Of a DNA stretch of 64,000 nucleotides, positions 34,253 to 42,610 are shown in pieces. Origin of the DNA: Actinoplanes utahensis (GTDB lineage Bacteria; Actinomycetota; Actinomycetes; Mycobacteriales; Micromonosporaceae); assembly GCF_016862455.1 (NCBI RefSeq), contig NZ_BOMZ01000078.1:100663-164662 (forward strand), read 5' to 3'. The notes below the pieces were generated by a model. The model did not search any database, was not told where the DNA came from, and worked only from the letters and a program-made list of their open reading frames with translations. The position numbers and the translations under genes are program-made. Position 1 is the stretch's first letter. Every line of letters begins with the position of its first letter.

Positions 34253-36562
34253 TCAGCCCACGGTCACCGCTTCGGCGGAGACCGGCTCCAGAGCGGTGCG
34301 CAGGATCTCCCGGACGTCCGACACGATGTGCACGGTCAGGGCCGCGCGGACGTCGGCGGGCACGTCGTCGAGGTCCGGCTCGTTGCGTTCCGGCAGGTAG
34401 ACCTCGGTCAGGCCGGCCCGCTGGGCGGCCAGCAGCTTCTGCTTGACGCCGCCGATCGGCAGGACCCGGCCGGTCAGCGACACCTCGCCGGTCATCCCGA
34501 CCTCGGCACGCACGTTGCGGCCCAGCAGCAGCGACACCAGCGCGGTCACCATGGTGACGCCCGCCGACGGCCCGTCCTTGGGCACCGCGCCGGCCGGCAC
34601 GTGCAGGTGGATCGGGTGGTCCAGCTGCTCCGGGGAGATGCCGAACTCGCCGGCGTGCGCCCGGACCCAGGACAGCGCGATCTGCGCCGACTCCTTCATC
34701 ACGTCACCGAGCTGACCGGTCACCGACAGGCCGCCGGTGTTGCCGGGCAGCAGCGACGCCTCGATCCAGAGCACGTCACCGCCCATCCCGGTGACGGCCA
34801 GGCCGGTGGCGACGCCTGGGACGGCGGTGCGCTCACCGGATTCCGGGGTGAACCGGGGACGGCCGATCAGGTCCTTGAGGTCGCCGGTGTCCACGGTCGC
34901 CGGGAGCTCCCGCAGGGACACCTTGCGGAACGCCTTGGCGAGCAGGCGCTCGAAGACCCGTACCCCCGCCTCCCGGGTGTAGTCGGCGGCGATCTCGCGC
35001 AGCGCGGCCTCGGTGACCGTCACCTCGCCGGGGGAGAGGGCGGCGCGTTCCAGCTGGCGGGGCACCAGGAAGTCGCGGGCGATGGCGACCTTGTCGTTCT
35101 CGGTGTAGCCGTCGATGGCGATCAGCTCCATCCGGTCGAACAGCGCCTGCGGAATCGTCTCCAGGACGTTGGCGGTGGCGATGAACAGCACGTCCGACAG
35201 GTCCAGGTCGACGTCCAGGTAGTGGTCGCGGAACGTGTGGTTCTGCGCCGGGTCCAGGACTTCGAGCAGCGCGGCCGCCGGGTCGCCGCGGTAGTCGCTG
35301 CCGACCTTGTCCACCTCGTCGAGCAGCACCACCGGGTTCAGCGTGCCGGCCTCCTTGATCGCCCGCACGATCCGGCCGGGCAGCGCGCCCACGTAGGTGC
35401 GCCGGTGCCCGCGGATCTCCGCCTCGTCGCGGACGCCGCCGAGCGCCACCCGGACGAACCTGCGCCCCAGCGTGCGCGCCACCGACTCGCCGAGCGACGT
35501 CTTGCCGACCCCGGGCGGGCCCGCCAGCAGGATCACCGCGCCGGAGCCGCGGCCGCCGATCGTCTCCAGACCGCGGGACTCGCGGCGGGCCCGGACGCCC
35601 AGGTATTCGACGATGCGCTCCTTGACCTCGTCGAGGCCGTGGTGGTCGGCGTCCAGCACCGCCCGCGCGGCGGCCAGGTCGGTGTGGTCGGTGGTGCGCA
35701 CGTTCCACGGCAGGTCGAGGACGGTGTCCAGCCAGGTCCGGATCCAGGACGCCTCCGGGTTCTGGTCGCCGGCGCGCTCCAGCTTCGCGGCCTCCCGCAG
35801 CGCCGCCTCCCGGACGGCCTCCGGCAGATCGGCGGCCTCGATCCGAGCCCGGTAGTCGTCGGTGCCGTCCGGCTCGCCCTCGCCGAGCTCCTTGCGGATC
35901 GCCTTGAGCTGCTCACGCAGCAGATATTCGCGGTTGCGCTTCTCGACCGACTCGCGGACGTCCTTCTCGATCGTCTCGCTGACCTCGGACTCGGCCAGGA
36001 AGTCCCGGGTCCACTCGATCAGCAGCCGCAGCCGGGTCTCGACGTCCGGCGTCTCCAGCAGCTCGCGTTTGCGGTCGTTGGACAGGTACGGCGCCCACCC
36101 TGCGGTGTCCGCCAGGTCACTGGGGTCGTCGATCGCGCTGACCGAGTCGATGACCTGCCACGCCTCACGGCGTTGCAGGACCGAGACGACCAGCTTCTTG
36201 TACGTCTCGGCGAGGTCGCGAACCTCCGCGGCCGGTGTGGTGGCGGGCACGGGTTCGGCCTCCACCCACAACGCCGCGCCGGGGCCGGTCACGCCGCTGC
36301 CGATGCGGGCCCGCGGGCCGGTGCGCAACACCGCGGCCGGGGAGCCGCCACGGATCTTGCCGACCTGTTCCAGGGTGGCGATCACGCCGTACGAGGCGTA
36401 CCGGTCCTCCAGCCGCGGGGCGATCAGCAGCTCGGAGCCGGCCGAGGTCCGGGCCGCGTCCACGGCGGCCTGCGCGGCCTCGTCGAGAACGATCGGAACG
36501 ACCATGCCCGGAAGCAGAACGGTGTCGTCGAGGAACAGCACGGGGAGTCGCTTGCTGGTCAC
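34253..36562 (-). CDS. lon: ATP-dependent protease Lon
   Basis: A 769-residue LonA protease. It has an N-terminal substrate domain from LPVLFLDDTVLLPGMVVPIV, the AAA+ module with Walker A GPPGVGKTS and Walker B LLDEVDKV, sensor residues in IATANVLETIP, and the C-terminal protease domain with the catalytic Ser in PKDGPSAGVTM and Lys in GGVKQKLLAAQRAG. Length is normal for the family. GTG at 36562 follows GGAGG. A HAIR-type inverted repeat immediately upstream predicts HspR heat-shock control, as known for lon in streptomycetes. It degrades misfolded and regulatory proteins in the cytoplasm. Confidence 0.97.
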   Translation of the reverse strand: MTSKRLPVLFLDDTVLLPGMVVPIVLDEAAQAAVDAARTSAGSELLIAPRLEDRYASYGVIATLEQVGKIRGGSPAAVLRTGPRARIGSGVTGPGAALWVEAEPVPATTPAAEVRDLAETYKKLVVSVLQRREAWQVIDSVSAIDDPSDLADTAGWAPYLSNDRKRELLETPDVETRLRLLIEWTRDFLAESEVSETIEKDVRESVEKRNREYLLREQLKAIRKELGEGEPDGTDDYRARIEAADLPEAVREAALREAAKLERAGDQNPEASWIRTWLDTVLDLPWNVRTTDHTDLAAARAVLDADHHGLDEVKERIVEYLGVRARRESRGLETIGGRGSGAVILLAGPPGVGKTSLGESVARTLGRRFVRVALGGVRDEAEIRGHRRTYVGALPGRIVRAIKEAGTLNPVVLLDEVDKVGSDYRGDPAAALLEVLDPAQNHTFRDHYLDVDLDLSDVLFIATANVLETIPQALFDRMELIAIDGYTENDKVAIARDFLVPRQLERAALSPGEVTVTEAALREIAADYTREAGVRVFERLLAKAFRKVSLRELPATVDTGDLKDLIGRPRFTPESGERTAVPGVATGLAVTGMGGDVLWIEASLLPGNTGGLSVTGQLGDVMKESAQIALSWVRAHAGEFGISPEQLDHPIHLHVPAGAVPKDGPSAGVTMVTALVSLLLGRNVRAEVGMTGEVSLTGRVLPIGGVKQKLLAAQRAGLTEVYLPERNEPDLDDVPADVRAALTVHIVSDVREILRTALEPVSAEAVTVG

Positions 36563-36577
36563 GGTTACCTCCGGGAA

Positions 36578-36598
36578 GTTGAGTACGCACGACTCAAC
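36578..36598 (-). promoter_or_regulatory. HAIR operator (HspR site)
   Basis: TTGAGT-N7-ACTCAA inside GTTGAGT and ACTCAAC, 16 bases upstream of the lon start. It matches the HspR-associated inverted repeat consensus CTTGAGT-N7-ACTCAAG except for the outermost base pair. Confidence 0.88.
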
Positions 36599-36674
36599 TC
36601 CGCCGGTGTTCCGGATCTTCCGCCCGGCGGCACGGGTTCACTCAGAGCGAACACGAGCCCTAAGATCGACGCTC

Positions 36675-37421
36675 ATGAGACGACTCGCGGCCCTGTCGGC
36701 GCTCGTGATCACGGTCATGCTGCTGCCCGCCTCGCCGGCCGGCGCCGCGCTGCCCGACATGCTGTCCCACGTCGGCGACGCCCGGCAACTGATCGTGGTC
36801 ACCGGGCAGAGCTGGACGTCCACCCAGGCGACCGTGCGCGCCTACCGCAAAGGCCCCGACGACCGCTGGCGGGAAGTGCTCACCGCCGTACCGGCCCGCA
36901 TCGGGTACGGCGGATGGAAGTGGGCCGCCGACCGCCGCCAGGACACCGGGCAGACCCCGGCCGGGACGTTCACCCTCACCGAGGCGTTCGGGGTCCGGGC
37001 CGACCCGGGCGCCCGGCTGCCGTACCGCAAGGTCGACGGCAACGACTACTGGGCCGGCGACAACCAGGACGCGAAGACGTACAACACCTTCCAGGCGTGG
37101 GCGTCGCCGTACCGCACCTGGCGCACCTCCGAAGCCGAACGCCTCGCCGCCTACCCCACCCAGTACGCGCACGCCGTGGTGATCGACTTCAACAAGCCGC
37201 GCGGCGTCCGGTACGACACCGGCCGCGGCCAGACCGTCGCCGACCAGCCCGCCGACACCCGCCTCGGCTCGGCCATCTTCCTGCACGCCAGCGGCGCCGG
37301 CTCGACCGCCGGATGCGTGTCGGTCGGCCTGCCCACCATGGTCCGCCTGCTGACCTGGCTCGACCCGGCCGCCAAGCCCCGCATCGTGATGGCTCCCGCC
37401 GTCGCCATCAGAGCAGCCTGA
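36675..37421 (+). CDS. exported L,D-transpeptidase-like protein
   Basis: A 248-residue secreted protein with signal peptide RRLAALSALVITVMLLPASP, cleaved near AGAALPD. The YkuD-like catalytic motif is FLHASGAGSTAGCVSVG (Cys about residue 216, with the upstream His). This is the active-site Cys of L,D-transpeptidases that make 3-3 peptidoglycan cross-links, although several members of this actinobacterial branch have unproven activity. ATG at 36675, divergent from lon with a 112-base gap. There is no LysM or Ig-like domain. Confidence 0.85.
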   Translation: MRRLAALSALVITVMLLPASPAGAALPDMLSHVGDARQLIVVTGQSWTSTQATVRAYRKGPDDRWREVLTAVPARIGYGGWKWAADRRQDTGQTPAGTFTLTEAFGVRADPGARLPYRKVDGNDYWAGDNQDAKTYNTFQAWASPYRTWRTSEAERLAAYPTQYAHAVVIDFNKPRGVRYDTGRGQTVADQPADTRLGSAIFLHASGAGSTAGCVSVGLPTMVRLLTWLDPAAKPRIVMAPAVAIRAA

Positions 37422-37501
37422 CCCCGCCCAGGTTCGCCGGGTGTGCCGGTGCTCGACGCGGGCCGGCGGCGGTCACGTCCCGCCTGCGGAACCGCCCGGG
37501 T

Positions 37502-38203
37502 TCAGGCGGAGATCAGGCGCTGGGCGATCCGCACGTCCGGGCCGAGGCCGGTCAGGTGGGTGATCAGGTCGTCGGCGGCGGCCTTCAAGGACTCGTCGGT
37601 CAGCGGGGCGAGGGCGTCCAGGATGAACAGGGCCGCCGTGGTGTCGTCGCGCAGCCGGGTGCGGCGGCCCTGACGCCAGTTCCAGCGGCGGCAGGTCACC
37701 CCCGCGTCGTCGCACCACACGACCTCGCCCTCGTCGGGGTGCTCGATGACGTCGGCACCGTCGGCGGTGGTGTCGAACGGTTCGGCGCCGGTGGCGCGGA
37801 TCAGCCGGGGCGAACCGGAGTAGCGGGTGAGGTCCTCGCCGCCGAGGGGCAGGCCGTGCCGTACCGAGACGGCGTTGTAGACGTCGGTGAGCCGGTTCAC
37901 CCGCGGCAGCCCGGCTGGGGCGCGGCGTAGCAGGGCCTCCAGGCTGTTGCGGGTGCGCTGCGGTTTGGCGCCGAACGCCCGGTAGGCGTCACGCCACGCC
38001 GCCACCTGCGGAACCTGCTCCACCGGCTGGGCGTCCAGCAGCTCACGGGCCGACTCCTCGGCGGACGTCAGCAGCGCGTCGCTCGCGGTGTCGCTCGGGC
38101 CGGGGACGATGCCGTCGACCGCGATCAGCAGCGCGCGGTAGTCGGGACGCAGCGCGAACACGTCGGCGCCGACGTGGGCGCCGGCCAGGAACTGATCGAG
38201 CAC
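37502..38203 (-). CDS. B3/B4 tRNA-binding domain protein
   Basis: A 233-residue stand-alone B3/B4 domain protein, the module found in phenylalanyl-tRNA synthetase beta chains. Recognisable: WRDAYRAFGAKPQRTRNSLE, then LPRVNRLTDVYNAVSVRHGL, PLGGEDL, and the C-terminal DDTTAALFILDALAPLTDE. Such free-standing proteins may edit or deacylate mischarged tRNA, or hydrolyse other substrates; function is not proven. GTG at 38203 follows GGAGA. Convergent with the transpeptidase, divergent from the cNMP-binding gene. Confidence 0.88.
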   Translation of the reverse strand: MLDQFLAGAHVGADVFALRPDYRALLIAVDGIVPGPSDTASDALLTSAEESARELLDAQPVEQVPQVAAWRDAYRAFGAKPQRTRNSLEALLRRAPAGLPRVNRLTDVYNAVSVRHGLPLGGEDLTRYSGSPRLIRATGAEPFDTTADGADVIEHPDEGEVVWCDDAGVTCRRWNWRQGRRTRLRDDTTAALFILDALAPLTDESLKAAADDLITHLTGLGPDVRIAQRLISA

Positions 38204-38271
38204 GGGTGGTCTCCGAGGCAGCGCGGGCAGGGCCTACGCAGAGTACGACATGGCTGCGCCGCGGCGGGCAC

Positions 38272-38291
38272 GACGGGACTTTCGGCCTTCA
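38272..38291. promoter_or_regulatory. DosR/DevR-like box upstream of the cNMP gene
   Basis: GGGACTTTCGGCC at 38275-38287 resembles the DosR consensus GGGACTWWAGTCCC in its left half and centre. It lies about 60-75 bases upstream of the GTG at 38350, a normal activator position. Confidence 0.5.
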
Positions 38292-38349
38292 CCCGCGGTG
38301 GCCCGACGGCATTGACTGGACGGATACGCCGCCGCGTCGAGGAGGAGCC

Positions 38350-38826
38350 GTGTTCCCCACTGTCGAAACGCTCGCCGACCAGCCGTTCCTGTCCGGCCTC
38401 ACCGACCACCAGCTGAGCCTGCTCGCCCCGCTGACCAGCCGTTCCATGTTCCACGCCGGGAACCGGATCTTTCGGGAGGGCGCGCCCGCCGAACAGTTCT
38501 GGCTGCTCACCCAGGGTCAGGTCTATCTGGACACCGAAGTGCCGGGGCACGACAACTTCGTGCTGGAGAAGCTGCGAGCGCCGACGGTCCTGGGCTGTTC
38601 GTGGCTGTTCGCGCCGTACCGCTGGACGTTCGGGGCCGTCGCCATCGACACCACGCACGCGCTGACGTTCAACGGGCCGCTCGTCCGCGCCCTGTTCCAG
38701 TCCGATCCGGGGCTGGGCAGCGAACTCACCACCCGGTTCCTGAGCGTGATGGGCCGGCGGCTGCACGCCGCCCGGCGCCGCATGGCCGACTGCCAGCGGG
38801 CCACCGGCCACCGCCGGGACCTTTGA
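38350..38826 (+). CDS. cyclic nucleotide-binding domain protein without HTH
   Basis: A 158-residue protein that consists of a single Crp-type cyclic nucleotide-binding beta barrel. FLSGLTDHQLSLLAPLTSRS starts the domain, FREGAPAEQFWLLTQGQVYL is the conserved glycine-rich part, and a C-terminal helix LSVMGRRLHAARRRMADC follows. The helix-turn-helix of Crp/Fnr regulators is missing, so it is a sensor without its own DNA-binding part. The phosphate-binding cassette is weak. GTG at 38350 follows GGAGGAG. It pairs with a paralogue at 39581 on the other side of the CBS-BON gene. Confidence 0.85.
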   Translation: MFPTVETLADQPFLSGLTDHQLSLLAPLTSRSMFHAGNRIFREGAPAEQFWLLTQGQVYLDTEVPGHDNFVLEKLRAPTVLGCSWLFAPYRWTFGAVAIDTTHALTFNGPLVRALFQSDPGLGSELTTRFLSVMGRRLHAARRRMADCQRATGHRRDL

Positions 38827-38829
38827 CCC
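38816..38829. promoter_or_regulatory. second DosR-like box, before the CBS-BON gene
   Basis: GGGACCTTTGACCC overlaps the stop codon of the first cNMP gene, 76-89 bases upstream of the CBS-BON start. It has the spacing and ends of a DosR-type box with a few mismatches. Confidence 0.45.
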
Positions 38830-38904
38830 GCACCGGGCGGGACCGACGGACCTGCTCGGCGGCGCCGCCCGCGCATAGCGTCGAAGGCGACCGAGGAGGA
38901 CGCC

Positions 38905-39558
38905 ATGAGGACGTGGACAGTCGACGATGTGATGACAGAGGCGGTCACGACCGTGGGCCCGGAGGCCTCCTACCGGGAGGTCGTCGACCTGTTGATCGGC
39001 CGGCGGATCAGTGCGATGCCGGTCGTCGACGATTCGTTGCGGGTGATCGGCGTGGTGTCCGAGACGGACCTGCTTCGCAAGATCGAGTACGCCGGGGACG
39101 AGCGGCCGCGACTCTTCGACGGCCGCCGGCGTCGCGGCGAACGCGCCAAGGCGACCGGCGGCACGGTCGCCGGCCTGATGACCGCCCCGCCGGTGCTCGC
39201 CGTCTCCGGGACGCCGATCGCGGCGGCGGCCCGGCTGATGGACGCCGGGAACGTGAAACGGCTGCCGGTGGTCGACGCGGCCGACCGGCTGATCGGCATC
39301 GTCACCCGCAGCGACCTGCTGAAGACCCACCTGCGGCCGGACGACGAGATCCGCGACGACGTACGGAGCGGTGTGACCGGCGTGGACGTCGAGGTGCGCG
39401 ACGGGGTGGTGACGCTGTCCGGCCGGGTCGACCGGGCCTCGACCGCGGACGCCGCCGATCTGCTGGCCCGGCGGGTGCCCGGCGTCGTCACCGTCGTCCA
39501 GGAGATCCACTGGGTGTGGGACGACCGCCGGCCGATCCTGCCGTACCCGATCGCCTGA
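38905..39558 (+). CDS. CBS-pair plus BON domain protein
   Basis: A 217-residue protein. Two CBS domains bind adenine nucleotides: DVMTEAVTTVGPEASYREVV with SAMPVVDDSLRVIGVVSETD, and GLMTAPPVLAVSGTP with VKRLPVVDAADRLIGIVTRS. A C-terminal BON domain follows (residues 145-215; VEVRDGVVTLSGRVDR). The combination is common in actinobacterial hypoxia/dormancy regulons with universal stress proteins. ATG at 38905 follows GAGGAG. It lies between two cNMP-binding genes and probably senses energy charge in the same response. Confidence 0.93.
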   Translation: MRTWTVDDVMTEAVTTVGPEASYREVVDLLIGRRISAMPVVDDSLRVIGVVSETDLLRKIEYAGDERPRLFDGRRRRGERAKATGGTVAGLMTAPPVLAVSGTPIAAAARLMDAGNVKRLPVVDAADRLIGIVTRSDLLKTHLRPDDEIRDDVRSGVTGVDVEVRDGVVTLSGRVDRASTADAADLLARRVPGVVTVVQEIHWVWDDRRPILPYPIA

Positions 39559-39580
39559 CCCGCGGCCGCGGAGGACCTCG

Positions 39581-40042
39581 ATGAGCACGCACGACTTCAC
39601 CGCCGGCCTGCCGGCCGACATCACCGGCCGGCTGGCGGACCACGGGCGGCCGGTGTTCCGCGCCAGCCGTACCCGCCTCTTCGCGGCCGGTTCCCCCGCC
39701 GACCGGTTCTGGCTGATCAACACCGGTCGGGTGGCGCTGGACCTGCCGGTTCGTGGCCGCGGTGACATCGTCATCGAACGGCTCGGCCCCGGGTCGGTCG
39801 TCGGCTGGTCGTGGCTGCTCCCCCCGTACCGATGGAGGTTCGGCGCCGTGGTCACCGAGGACGTCCGCGGCGTCGAGTTCGACGCCCGCGCCGTCCGCGC
39901 CCTGATCGCCGCCGACCCGGCGGTCGGCCGCGACCTGAACGCCCGCTTCCTGGCCATCCTCGCCGACCGTCTGCAGGCGGCCCGCAACCGGCTCGCCGAG
40001 CTCTACTCCTACCCGGACGTTCCGCCCCACGTGTTCCTCTGA
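39581..40042 (+). CDS. cyclic nucleotide-binding domain protein without HTH
   Basis: A 153-residue paralogue of the protein at 38350, again a lone Crp-type sensor barrel: LADHGRPVFRASRTRLFAAG, SPADRFWLINTGRVALDLPV, GSVVGWSWLLPPYRWRFGAV and a C-terminal helix LNARFLAILADRLQAARNRL. The shared stretch 'GWSWLLPPYRWRFGAV' in this copy and 'GCSWLFAPYRWTFGAV' in the other replaces the usual cAMP-binding GE...R loop, so the ligand may differ from cAMP. ATG at 39581 follows GGAGG, 22 bases after the CBS-BON stop. Confidence 0.85.
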   Translation: MSTHDFTAGLPADITGRLADHGRPVFRASRTRLFAAGSPADRFWLINTGRVALDLPVRGRGDIVIERLGPGSVVGWSWLLPPYRWRFGAVVTEDVRGVEFDARAVRALIAADPAVGRDLNARFLAILADRLQAARNRLAELYSYPDVPPHVFL

Positions 40043-40224
40043 CCCCGCAGCACACCCCGCAGGAACCGGTCCGGGCGGGCCACCGTGACGCTGCCGTGCG
40101 GTCCGGTCGACAGGCCGTCGAGGTCGGTGAGCGGCAGGCAGCCCGGCGCGGGTTCCGGCAGGTTCAGGGCCAGCAGGACCGCGCCGGGGGAGAGGTCGTT
40201 CGGTGACCGGTTCGTCCCGTTAGG
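40009..40224 (-). pseudogene. start-less coding remnant, unknown family
   Basis: The minus strand reads SPNDLSPGAVLLALNLPEPA, then PGCLPLTDLDGLSTGPHGSV and TVARPDRFLRGVLRG, ending GGTSG with a TAG at 40009. More than 90% of third positions are G or C, as in real genes here, and the opposite strand is non-coding over most of it. No ATG, GTG or TTG lies at its beginning, so this looks like the 3' part of a lost gene. Family not recognised. Confidence 0.4.
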
Positions 40225-40250
40225 CTGAAGCCGCCGGCGGGAGGGGGATC

Positions 40251-41006
40251 GTGCGATCGCCGATCGAACGGATCAAAGCATGCCTCAACGGCGGGCGGCG
40301 TCCCGGCGAGCACCCGGCGGTGCCCGTCACGCCCGCCGAACTGGCTGTCCAGGCGGCCGGTGCGGTGGCCGCCGGCGCCGAGGCGCTGCACCTGCATCCC
40401 CGCGATCACACCGGTGCGGAAACCCTGCACGCCGACGACGTGGGCGCGGCCGTGGCCGCCGTGCGCCGGTCCTGCCCGGGCGTGCCGGTCGGAGTGACGA
40501 CCGGCCTCTGGATCAGCGACGACGTCGCCGGCCGGCCGGCGACGGTGGCCCGCTGGGCCGGCCTGCCACCGGCGGCCCGGCCCGACTTCGCCTCGGTCAA
40601 CGTGGGCGAGCCGGGCTTCACCGACCTCACCGGCCTGCTGCACCGGGCGGGCATCGAGGTGGAGGCCGGGGTGTGGTCGGTCGCCGACGCCCGGACGCTG
40701 GCCGGCATGACGTCCGCCGGCCCGGACCGCATCCTGGTGGAGATCGTCGACGGCACGGCGGAGACCGCCGTCGCCACCGCCGACGCCGTCCTCACCTGCC
40801 TGGACGAACACCGGGTCCCCGGCCCGCGTCTGCTGCACGGCGAGAACGCGACGTGCTGGCCGCTGATCACCCATGCCGGCCGTCGCGGTCTGCCCACCCG
40901 CATCGGCCTGGAGGACACCCTCACCGGCCCGGACGGCGAACCCGTCCCCGACAACGCCGCCCTGGTCCGGGCGGCGCTGGAGATCTGGACCGCTGGGCAC
41001 GGATGA
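40251..41006 (+). CDS. BKACE family (3-keto-5-aminohexanoate cleavage-like) enzyme
   Basis: A 251-residue TIM-barrel protein of the DUF849/BKACE family, which cleaves beta-keto acids with acetyl-CoA and a zinc ion. It reads IKACLNGGRRPGEHPAVPVT, AGAEALHLHPRD (zinc-ligand histidines), VPVGVTTGLWISDD, PDFASVNVGEPGF and IGLEDTLTGPDG (the conserved final Glu and Asp). It is a little shorter than the classical 270-300 residue enzymes. GTG at 40251 follows a purine-rich GGGAGGGGG. Natural substrate unknown; no lysine-fermentation genes nearby. Confidence 0.9.
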   Translation: MRSPIERIKACLNGGRRPGEHPAVPVTPAELAVQAAGAVAAGAEALHLHPRDHTGAETLHADDVGAAVAAVRRSCPGVPVGVTTGLWISDDVAGRPATVARWAGLPPAARPDFASVNVGEPGFTDLTGLLHRAGIEVEAGVWSVADARTLAGMTSAGPDRILVEIVDGTAETAVATADAVLTCLDEHRVPGPRLLHGENATCWPLITHAGRRGLPTRIGLEDTLTGPDGEPVPDNAALVRAALEIWTAGHG

Positions 41007-41086
41007 CGGGCCGCGGCATGATCCGGTGATGTGAGGTGATCCATTCCGCTCTTGCGGGGCGGCGTCGCCGCCGGTTGGCTCAGGGC

Positions 41087-41818
41087 ATGGCGCTCATTCC
41101 GTACGGCAGAGCCGAGGCCGCCGCGTTCGAGCAGACCCGTCATCTGCGGGATGAGGACCTGGCCGGCTGGCGCGCGGCGATCAGCCGCTACTTCCACCCG
41201 CGGCCGGGGATGCGTCTGCTCGACCTGGGTTGTGGCACCGGCAGTTGGACACGGGCGTTCCGCGACTGGTGGCCGGAACTCGACGTCGTCGCGGTGGATC
41301 CCTCCGCGGCGATGCGCGAGCGCGCGGTGATCCAGCCGGTCCTGCCGGGCGCCGCCGACGACATCCCCGCCGCGGACGCGAGCCTCGACGGGATCTGGAT
41401 CTCCACCGTCATCCATCACATCGCCGACCTGCAGGCGGCGGCCAGGGAGATCCGGCGGGTGCTGAAACCGGGCGCCCCGGTGCTGATCCGGTCCGCGTTC
41501 GCCGGCCGGCACGAGGCCATCAGCCTGTTCCACTGGTTCCCGGAAGCCGTCGAGGTGCTCGATCGCTATCCGAGCATCGCCGGTGTCGAGGCCGCGTTCG
41601 CCACCGCCGGTTTCACCACCGCGGGCTGCGAACCCGTTCCCCAGGTCACCGCCGCCTCGCTGGCCGAGGCCGCCGCCGGGCTCCGCCGCGAGGCGCACAC
41701 TCCGCTGCGGCTGATCAGCGACGAGGCGTACGCGGCAGGCGTCGCCAGGTTGAACGAGGCCGCCCGTACACAGTCCGGCGCGGTCGTGGACGCCCTCGAT
41801 CTGCTGGTGCTGCGGTGA
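41087..41818 (+). CDS. class I SAM-dependent methyltransferase
   Basis: A 243-residue methyltransferase. SAM-binding motif I is MRLLDLGCGTGSWTRAF (about residues 44-60), motif II DVVAVDPSAAMRER, motif III around LDGIWISTVIHHIADL and the post-motif RVLKPGAPVLIRSAF. This matches the UbiE/Methyltransf_11 type. ATG at 41087 is preferred; a GTG at 41036 would add 17 mostly basic residues. The acceptor molecule cannot be told. It is followed by a small gene 62 bases downstream. Confidence 0.92.
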   Translation: MALIPYGRAEAAAFEQTRHLRDEDLAGWRAAISRYFHPRPGMRLLDLGCGTGSWTRAFRDWWPELDVVAVDPSAAMRERAVIQPVLPGAADDIPAADASLDGIWISTVIHHIADLQAAAREIRRVLKPGAPVLIRSAFAGRHEAISLFHWFPEAVEVLDRYPSIAGVEAAFATAGFTTAGCEPVPQVTAASLAEAAAGLRREAHTPLRLISDEAYAAGVARLNEAARTQSGAVVDALDLLVLR

Positions 41819-41879
41819 GCCGTACCCGGCCGGCAGCGGTCACCGGCGCCGGCCGGGTGCTGCGGTGGGAGGGGCGTGC

Positions 41880-42035
41880 ATGACGGGATTCGACACGGCG
41901 GCGGAACTGCGGGCCGGGCTCGGTGACGCGCCGGGAACGCGGGAGTTCCTCCGCCGGTTCGCACGTGCCGCCCAGACCGAGAACGATCTGGCCGCGGTGG
42001 ACGCCGCCATCCCTGACGCACAATGGAGCACCTGA
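41880..42035 (+). CDS. 51-residue hypothetical protein
   Basis: A small gene with a very good ribosome site (GGGAGGGG, 6-13 bases before the ATG at 41880) and normal codon bias. The product is soluble and helical: MTGFDTAAELRAGLGDAPGT, then REFLRRFARAAQTENDLAAV and DAAIPDAQWST. There is no leader-peptide cysteine or double glycine that would mark a modified peptide. It lies downstream of the methyltransferase in the same direction and may be in its transcript. Function unknown. Confidence 0.6.
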   Translation: MTGFDTAAELRAGLGDAPGTREFLRRFARAAQTENDLAAVDAAIPDAQWST

Positions 42036-42055
42036 CCGCAGCGTCCACGGCGGGC

Positions 42056-42610
42056 TCAGGCGGTGAGGGCGGCGGCGCCGAAGGAGACCGCGAAGCGGGC
42101 GCACCAGATGCTGACGCTGGGGAAGGCGGCCGGGTCGACGCCGGCCGGGATCTTGTAGACCTGGTCGCCGTGGTTGCCCTTCAGCTTGCCGAGCTCGCGG
42201 TACGCGCCGTCGTCGAACACCTTCCAGCCGGCGGTTCCGGAGCGGACCGGCTGGTCGGACAGCCACACCCGCAGGTCGGGGCCGTCGCTGGTGTCCAAGC
42301 CGACCAGTTCGAGCTGGTGGCTGCCGTCGGGGTTGCGGACGATTCGGGCCTTGCCGGTGGTGTCGTGTTCGTGGGTGATGAAGGAGCCTTGCGACACCAC
42401 GGTGGCCATCGCCGGGGGCGTGGCCGGCGACGACGGTGAACCGGGCGGCGCCGCAGGCACAGCGGACGGTGGTGTGGACGGGACCGCGGCCAGGGTCTCC
42501 GTGACGGTCGTGTCGGTGAACAGGCGCCAGGGCTGGAACCAGTACAGCGCTCCGGCGCCGGCCAGGCCGAGCACCCCGACGATGATCCAGATGAGAGGTC
42601 TGCGGGTCAC
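42056..42610 (-). CDS. membrane-anchored DM13 domain protein
   Basis: A 184-residue protein. An N-terminal anchor IWIIVGVLGLAGAGALYWF is followed by a Pro/Ala/Ser linker (residues 40-68) and a DM13 domain: GSFITHEHDTTGKARIVRNP, LVGLDTSDGPDLRVWLSDQP and GDQVYKIPAGVDPAAFPSVS, with SIWCARFAVSFGAA containing the conserved Cys. DM13 domains are predicted redox or electron-transfer modules. GTG at 42610. It is divergent from the ArsR operon, whose operators lie in the 249-base intergenic region. Confidence 0.88.
   Translation of the reverse strand: MTRRPLIWIIVGVLGLAGAGALYWFQPWRLFTDTTVTETLAAVPSTPPSAVPAAPPGSPSSPATPPAMATVVSQGSFITHEHDTTGKARIVRNPDGSHQLELVGLDTSDGPDLRVWLSDQPVRSGTAGWKVFDDGAYRELGKLKGNHGDQVYKIPAGVDPAAFPSVSIWCARFAVSFGAAALTA

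Noticed and set aside
34238..37930. Long plus-strand open frame opposite lon
   Set aside because: Same shadow effect; lon has full domain evidence on the minus strand.
41880..42035. RiPP precursor next to a methyltransferase
   Set aside because: The 51-residue peptide lacks a leader/core boundary, cysteines or repeated core residues; no maturation enzyme other than a generic methyltransferase is near.
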